Positions 58,664 through 64,000 of a stretch of 64,000 nucleotides of DNA are shown piece after piece. Source of the DNA: Sphingomonas taxi. Lineage in GTDB: Bacteria > Pseudomonadota > Alphaproteobacteria > Sphingomonadales > Sphingomonadaceae. The stretch lies in assembly GCF_000764535.1 (NCBI RefSeq), contig NZ_CP009571.1, positions 992,001-1,056,000 of the forward strand, written 5' to 3'. How positions within the stretch are numbered: the first letter of the stretch is position 1; the number at the start of each line of letters is the position of its first letter. Made by a program: the position numbers and the translations under genes. The notes under the pieces were generated by a model, which made no database searches, was not told where the DNA came from, and saw nothing but the letters and a program-made list of their open reading frames with translations.

Positions 58664-61600
58664 CTAGCTTTGCTCCCGGAGGCGAAAGCGCGGCTTGTGC
58701 GCGTCGAGCAGCGCCGGCTCGAGCGCGAACAGCCGCGGGCCGCTCGTATAGAGCAACGCCGCCTCGATCCGACGTTCGGGGAAGATGGTGGCGAGCGCCG
58801 CGGCATAGGCCGCCATCTGATCGAGGTGATAAAGCGGGATGTCCGCGACAGCGTCCGGCACGCGCCGGCCGGTCTTGAAGTCGACGACGCGGATATGATC
58901 CGGCGCGATCAGCAGCCGGTCGACCGTTCCCGACACGACTAAGCCGTTCGGGAGCGTCGCGGCGATCGGAGCCTCCGTCAGCGCGTCGCCGCCGAACAGA
59001 TCGGCGAAACGCGCATCGTCGAGCACCGCGAGCACGCCCGCGGCGATCTCCGCGCGTACCGCAGGGTCGGTGACGCCGCCCGCGGTGGCGAGCCAGCGTT
59101 CGGCACTGGCGGCGCGTGCGTCGGGCGCGACCGCCGGGAGGCGCTCGAACAAAGCGTGGAACAGCCGCCCGCGCTCCGCAGCGGCGCGCAGCGCCGGGCC
59201 GGGCGGCGGATCACTCACCTCGTCCTCGCCGATCGCCGACGGCGCGAGCGGCCGCGACGGCCGGCTCTCGATCGGCGCGGGACGTTGCGCCCATTCGGGC
59301 AGGACGACCATCTCGACGCGCTGCGCCTTTGCCGCGGGACGCGTCTTCACCGGCGGCTGCGCAACGCGGCCGGTGAAGACGCGCGGCCCCTCCCCCGCGA
59401 CGCCCAGCGCATCGAAGGCGCGCGACGCGGCGGCATACCAGCTCGCCACCGGCGGCTCGCCCTTGGCGCGCGGGCCGAGCGCGCCGCCGATCACCAGCCG
59501 TTCCTCGGCACGGGTCGCGGCGACGTAGAACAGCCGCCAATGCTCCTCCAGCTCGCGCCGCTCGACCTCGCCGATCGCCACGTCGAGCGGCCCGCCGCGC
59601 TCGGCGGAGCGCGGGCGGAAGATCGGGATCGGCTGCGCGCCGGGCTCGGGCGACCAGCGCACCAGCGCGCGAGGCGCGGCGGTCGGATCGACCGTCGCGT
59701 CGGCGAGGATCACCAAAGGCGCCTGCAAGCCCTTGGCGCCATGCGCAGTCATCACCCGCACCGCGTCGAGCGGCGCGGAAGGATCGCGGACGATCTCAAC
59801 ATCGCCGCGATCGAACCAGTCGAGGAAACGCTGCATCGACGGCGTCGAGGTCGTTTCGAACGCCAATGCCGCGTTGAGCAGTTCCTCGATCGGATCGCGC
59901 GCCTCGGCACCCAGCCGGCGCAGCAGCTTGCGCCGTCCGTCGAGCGGACCGGACAACAGCTCTTCGAGGAACTGATAGGGCGTGGCGATATCGGCACGCA
60001 GCAGCATCGACCGCAACGGCGCCAGCCGTTCGTCCGACTGGGTGAGCGTCAGATGCCGCCACAGGCTGCCGTGATCGCGCGGCGCGGCGTGCATCAATTC
60101 GTCCTGCGTCCAGCCGATCAGCGGCGACACCAGCAGCGACGCCAGCGACAGATCGTCCTCCGGCTGCAAGGCGAAGCGCACCGCGGCGAGCAAATCCTGC
60201 ACCGCCAGCGGCGAATTGAGCCGCAGCCGGTCGACGCCCGCCACCGGCACGCCCTCGGCATAGAGGCGCGCGACGATCAGCGAGGCGAGATCGCCGCGCC
60301 GCTTGACGAGGATCATCACATCCTCGGGGCGCAGCGGCCGACCCTTGCTCTCCAGCATCAGCCCGCCGTCGATCCAGTCGCGCACCGCGCGGGCGATCCA
60401 CACCGCCTGTTCGCGGACGGCGTCGTCGATCCACGCTTCCTCGTCCTCGTCGCTGCCACCCGCCACCACCGGCGGCCACAGCTCGACCGTGCCGGGGCCG
60501 GGCACCTCGCTGGCATGATCCTCCAGCGCGCCGATCGCGCCGAGGCCGGGCTCGCCCGCCGCGGCGACCGCGGCATCGACGAATTCGAGAATCGGGCGCG
60601 TCGAACGGAACGAATGGGTCAGCGACAGGCGCTGAAACGGCAGGCCGCGTTCCGATTCGGGCCAGTCCTCGGCCCCCTCGACCTCGGCGGCGCGGGTGGC
60701 GAAATGGCCCTCCGCCCAGCGGAAGTTGATCGGGTCGGTCCCCTGGAAGCCGAAGATCGCCTGTTTGAAATCGCCGACGGTGAATAGCGTGCGCGTCGAG
60801 GGCGCATGGACGCCGCGACCGACGAAGAACTCGCCCGCCAGCGCGGTCACGATCCGCCACTGGTTGAGGTTGGTGTCCTGCGCCTCGTCGATCAGCACAT
60901 GCTCGGTCGCCTGATCCAGCTTGTAGCGTACCCATTCGCCGATGCCGGGCTGTTCGAGCAGCCGCACCGTAACGCCGATCAGATCGTCGAAATCGACCGC
61001 GCCGCTGCGCCGCTTCGCTGCGGCATAGGCGCGCGCATAATCGCGACCGACGTCGAGCGCGTCGGCGAGCAGATCGGCATAGGCCGCGCGTTGCGTCAGC
61101 GACAGCAGGTCGAGGCAATGGTCGCCGAGCGCCGCGGCAAGCTCGGGATAATCGGGTTCGGCATCGACCAGCTTCTTCGACGCCTTGCGCGGCTCGTTCT
61201 TGCCGGTGAGCACGACGCCGGCCAGCTCCTGCAAGGTCGCGGCACGCGCCTCGGGCGCGGCGGCGAGCCAGCGGTCGAGCGTCTCGGCATGGCCGAGGCC
61301 CGTCGCCGCGCCCCACGCCTTGTTCGCCGCCGCCAGCCGCTCGACCAGATCGACGTCGATCGCGTCGCAGCCGGACGCCAGCGCCTCGCCGATATCGCCC
61401 TGCGGCAGGTCGAGCGTGCGGCGCAGCCACGGCTGGATGCCGCTCGGCAGCGCCTCCAGCGCGATCAGCGAGCGCGCGCAGGCGAGCAGGAAGCTCTCCG
61501 CCCCGCCCTCGCCTAGGCGCAACGACAGCGCGCCGATCGTCTCGATCGGTCGGACGCGGCCGTCGCGCTCCGCCTCGACCAGCAGCGCCGCCAGCGTCTC

Positions 61601-62086
61601 GCGCGCGAGCACCGCCTCCTCGCGCGCTTCGAGCGGACGGAAGCCGGGGGTCAGCCCCGCCTCGACCGGAAAGGCGGCGAGCAGGCTCTGGCAGAAGCCG
61701 TGGATCGTCTGGATGCGCAGGCCGCCGCCCGGCGCGTCGAGCACGCCGGCGAACAGCGTGCGCGCGCGCGCCTGCAAGTCGGGCGTCGCGCGCTCGCCGA
61801 GCGCTTCGAGATCGGCGGCGAGTTGCGGCCCCGGCATCCGCACCCAGGCGGCGAGCCGGTTGCTGATCCGCTGCGCCATCTCCGCCGCGCCCGCCTTGGT
61901 GAAGGTCAGGCACAGGATCGCGGCCGGCTGGGTGCCGCCCAGCAGCAGCCGGAACACACGCGCGGCGAGCACCTGCGTCTTGCCGGTGCCGGCGGAGGCG
62001 GACAGCCAGACGTGCGCGTGCGGATCGCTCGCCGCCGCCTGCGCGCCCTTCAGCCGCGGCAAAGTGGCGAGGTCAGTCCCGGCCAT
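58664..62086 (-). CDS. addA: Double-strand break repair helicase-nuclease AddA
   Basis: A 1140-residue UvrD-type helicase with a C-terminal RecB-like nuclease; with AddB it resects DNA ends for RecA. Walker A is SAGTGKT at 31-37, followed by [17 protein letters not shown], the Walker B segment [10 protein letters not shown] and [12 protein letters not shown]. The nuclease motif is VVDFKTGR near residue 1080. The start overlaps the end of addB by 14 nt. Confidence 0.96.
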   Translation of the reverse strand: MAGTDLATLPRLKGAQAAASDPHAHVWLSASAGTGKTQVLAARVFRLLLGGTQPAAILCLTFTKAGAAEMAQRISNRLAAWVRMPGPQLAADLEALGERATPDLQARARTLFAGVLDAPGGGLRIQTIHGFCQSLLAAFPVEAGLTPGFRPLEAREEAVLARETLAALLVEAERDGRVRPIETIGALSLRLGEGGAESFLLACARSLIALEALPSGIQPWLRRTLDLPQGDIGEALASGCDAIDVDLVERLAAANKAWGAATGLGHAETLDRWLAAAPEARAATLQELAGVVLTGKNEPRKASKKLVDAEPDYPELAAALGDHCLDLLSLTQRAAYADLLADALDVGRDYARAYAAAKRRSGAVDFDDLIGVTVRLLEQPGIGEWVRYKLDQATEHVLIDEAQDTNLNQWRIVTALAGEFFVGRGVHAPSTRTLFTVGDFKQAIFGFQGTDPINFRWAEGHFATRAAEVEGAEDWPESERGLPFQRLSLTHSFRSTRPILEFVDAAVAAAGEPGLGAIGALEDHASEVPGPGTVELWPPVVAGGSDEDEEAWIDDAVREQAVWIARAVRDWIDGGLMLESKGRPLRPEDVMILVKRRGDLASLIVARLYAEGVPVAGVDRLRLNSPLAVQDLLAAVRFALQPEDDLSLASLLVSPLIGWTQDELMHAAPRDHGSLWRHLTLTQSDERLAPLRSMLLRADIATPYQFLEELLSGPLDGRRKLLRRLGAEARDPIEELLNAALAFETTSTPSMQRFLDWFDRGDVEIVRDPSAPLDAVRVMTAHGAKGLQAPLVILADATVDPTAAPRALVRWSPEPGAQPIPIFRPRSAERGGPLDVAIGEVERRELEEHWRLFYVAATRAEERLVIGGALGPRAKGEPPVASWYAAASRAFDALGVAGEGPRVFTGRVAQPPVKTRPAAKAQRVEMVVLPEWAQRPAPIESRPSRPLAPSAIGEDEVSDPPPGPALRAAAERGRLFHALFERLPAVAPDARAASAERWLATAGGVTDPAVRAEIAAGVLAVLDDARFADLFGGDALTEAPIAATLPNGLVVSGTVDRLLIAPDHIRVVDFKTGRRVPDAVADIPLYHLDQMAAYAAALATIFPERRIEAALLYTSGPRLFALEPALLDAHKPRFRLREQS

Positions 62087-64000
62087 ACCATTCGTCCCGG
62101 CGCATCAGTTGGTCATATTCGGCATAAGGCGCATATTCCGGCACGAGCTTGGCGGTGAACGGCGCATTGCCGGTCAGCCAATGGCCTGCCGCCTCGATGA
62201 AGTTGCTTATCGCGATCGTGGTGAAGTCGGTGGTGACGATCCGGTCGCGCTTGCCCTCGGCGTCGACCGGGGATTCGATATAGCCGAACTGATCGCGCTT
62301 CTTGCCGAGCGACCAATATTCGAAACCGCCCGCACGGCCCGAGACGTCGTCGAACCCGCCGCGTTCGGCGATCGCACCGAGCAGGCCGAGCTGGAGGCTG
62401 TAGCCGGCCTTGACCGCGGCGGCGGACGGCGGCTTGCCAGTCTTATAGTCGACGATCGCGAGGCTGCCGTCGGGCAGGCGATCGACGCGGTCGTAGCGGC
62501 CGGACAGCTTCACCCCCGCCACCTCGATATGCCCCTTGCCCTCGGCGGAGGCGACCTTGCGCCCCTCCGCGTCCTGCACGGCAACCGTCTTTGCGATCCA
62601 GTCGATCGCCTCGACCAGCCGCGGCCGCCAGAGCGCACGCATCATCGGATGCGTCCGCTCGTCGTCGAGCATCGCGGTGGCGCGCGGCAGCAGCGCGTCG
62701 GCGGCGCAACGGTCGCGCTTCCACCATTGTTCGAGGATGTCGTGCACCGCGGTGCCGCGCCACGCCGCGCTCGGATCGGCGTCGACCGGATCGAGCGGCA
62801 TCAGCCCGAGCACCCGCCGCGCGTAAAAGGCGTAAGGATCGGCTTTCAGCCGGTCGATCTCGGTGACCGAAATCGCCTTGGGGCGGCGCGCCGGATCGGG
62901 CAGCGGCGCCGGCCGGTCGGCGGGGAGATGCTCGCGCGGATCGTCGAGCGCGTGCGCCCAGCGCTCGAGATCGTGCGCACGGACGAACCGCTCGCCCGCC
63001 ATCGCCTGCAGGCGTAGCCACAGCCGCGACGCCAGCGCCGGCGAGGCGGCATCGCGCCGCGCCCGCGTCACGATCGCCTGCGGCGCGCCGAGCGCCTGGC
63101 CGAATTCATGCGCCGCGACGCCGACCGCGCGCTCAAGCCCCGGCAGCCCCAATGTCGCACGGATACGCGGCGCCAGCCACGGGTCGGGCGCCGGCCGCCC
63201 CGGCCATACGCCCTCGTTGAGCCCGCCCAGCACCATCAGATCGGCGGTCTGCAATCGCGCCTCGATCAGGCCGTAGATCGCGATGCGCGGGTGGCCGACA
63301 CCCGACCCCGGCCGCACCGCGACCTCGTCGAGCAACCCGCGCAGCAGTGGCGCCAGTCCATCGGGCGCGATCCGCGGCGGCCCGGCGGGCGCATCGGCTT
63401 CGAGCGCGTCGAGAAACTCCGCGGCAGCACGCCCCGCCGGCCCCGACCACAGGTCGTCGCCGCACAGCGCCTGCGCCGTCTCGCGCAGCACCGCGAGCAA
63501 GGCCGGCAGCGGCTGCATACCCTGTTCGAACACCAATTCGATCTGCTTGAGCAACCCGACCGGTTCGGCGAACCACGCCGCGGCGCGATCGCGTTTGTTG
63601 GTCAGCAGATGGCCCATGATCCCGTCGAGCCCCGCCGCCGGCCGCGGGCCGCGCAGGCCGCGATCGAGCCCGCGCACGCCGTCGAGCCATGCGCCGCGGA
63701 TGGCGCGGTCGCCCGGCACGTTGCGGACCAGCGGATGTTTGAGAAGCGCGAGCAACGCCATCGGCGCGAAGCGCTGCGCCGCCGCCTCGGCGAGCGCTAG
63801 CAGCAGCGTCCCCGGCGGCAGGATCGAAAGCGGCCGCCCGGCCGAATCGTTGGCCTCGATCCCCCAGCGGCGCAGATGCACCGCCACCCGCCGCGCCAGC
63901 GCGCGATCGGGCGTGACCAAGGCCGCGGTCCGCCCCTCTTCCTCCAGCGCGCCGCGCAGCGCGAGCGCGATCGTCTGTGCCTCCTCGGCCGGCGTCGCCA
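62073..64000 (-). CDS. addB: AddB subunit of the AddAB helicase-nuclease (5' end outside window)
   Basis: The frame is open to the window edge (EEAQTIALALRGALEEEG, then LVTPDRALARRVAVHL). The gene therefore begins beyond 64000, and about 640 C-terminal residues are seen. The part shown resembles an inactivated helicase domain (LMVLGGLNEGVWPGRP) and a PD-(D/E)XK nuclease (AIVDYKTGKPP) near the end. It has no cysteine cluster after the nuclease motif, unlike the iron-sulphur AddB of Bacillus. It overlaps addA by 14 nt. Confidence 0.93.
   Translation of the reverse strand, partial: ATPAEEAQTIALALRGALEEEGRTAALVTPDRALARRVAVHLRRWGIEANDSAGRPLSILPPGTLLLALAEAAAQRFAPMALLALLKHPLVRNVPGDRAIRGAWLDGVRGLDRGLRGPRPAAGLDGIMGHLLTNKRDRAAAWFAEPVGLLKQIELVFEQGMQPLPALLAVLRETAQALCGDDLWSGPAGRAAAEFLDALEADAPAGPPRIAPDGLAPLLRGLLDEVAVRPGSGVGHPRIAIYGLIEARLQTADLMVLGGLNEGVWPGRPAPDPWLAPRIRATLGLPGLERAVGVAAHEFGQALGAPQAIVTRARRDAASPALASRLWLRLQAMAGERFVRAHDLERWAHALDDPREHLPADRPAPLPDPARRPKAISVTEIDRLKADPYAFYARRVLGLMPLDPVDADPSAAWRGTAVHDILEQWWKRDRCAADALLPRATAMLDDERTHPMMRALWRPRLVEAIDWIAKTVAVQDAEGRKVASAEGKGHIEVAGVKLSGRYDRVDRLPDGSLAIVDYKTGKPPSAAAVKAGYSLQLGLLGAIAERGGFDDVSGRAGGFEYWSLGKKRDQFGYIESPVDAEGKRDRIVTTDFTTIAISNFIEAAGHWLTGNAPFTAKLVPEYAPYAEYDQLMRRDEWYGRD

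Noticed and set aside
1..64000. CRISPR arrays, tRNA/rRNA genes, prophage, integrase or insertion sequences
   Set aside because: No repeat-spacer pattern, cloverleaf, rRNA-like or transposase-like sequence noticed on reading; a tRNA scan would be needed to exclude a missed tRNA.

Overview
The window is GC-rich (about two-thirds G+C) chromosomal DNA from an alphaproteobacterium, most probably a sphingomonad (Sphingomonas or a close relative). This rests on three large TonB-dependent receptors, LacI-controlled glycan genes sitting beside a flavin halogenase, a FecI/FecR-type pair, the addB-addA-trxA order, and the style of the intergenic repeats. It is inferred from gene content only. I see no rRNA, tRNA, CRISPR array, prophage or transposase.

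Layout. 1-3641: end of a haem-copper oxidase operon (fused subunit I-III, small membrane protein, CtaG-like protein, triheme cytochrome c). 3766-13508: nitrate assimilation, with NasT and NasS followed by a leader RNA and the operon for nitrate transporter, a 27-codon mini-ORF, NirB, NirD, NasA and a siroheme methyltransferase. The leader holds a strong terminator and two hairpins with matching AACGAC/AACGAA hexaloops, as expected for ANTAR-type antitermination. 13442-25489: glycan locus (GH43, DUF6445-type oxygenase, TonB receptor, tryptophan-halogenase-like flavoenzyme, glycoamylase/GH144-like enzyme, LacI regulator, GH3 glucosidase), tied together by TAACCGGTTA-type palindromes. 25518-35034: ECF sigma factor and FecR, divergent from a translationally coupled operon of STN-type receptor, penicillin-acylase-type Ntn hydrolase and M19 dipeptidase, plus an FG-GAP/ASPIC protein; this looks like regulated uptake and cleavage of an acylated peptide or amide. 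35087-45000: malonate use (MadL-MadM transporter, GntR regulator, acetyl-CoA synthetase; divergent mdcACDEGBH).

45093-50174: a third receptor, lower in GC in its middle, divergent from two secreted ferritin-fold paralogues that have lost most metal-ligand positions. 50491-58174: small conserved genes, YjbQ, a lipoprotein, secA with a small exported protein just upstream, a PIN/Phd toxin-antitoxin pair, argJ and an inositol-phosphatase-family gene. 58281-64000: thioredoxin and the AddAB recombination nuclease, addB running off the window.

Most operons use ATGA, GTGA or TGATG overlaps, so translational coupling is the rule. The points most worth following are the nitrate leader RNA, the halogenase and oxygenase inside a glycan locus with shared operators, the ferritin-fold pair beside a TonB receptor, and the SecM-like arrangement upstream of secA.
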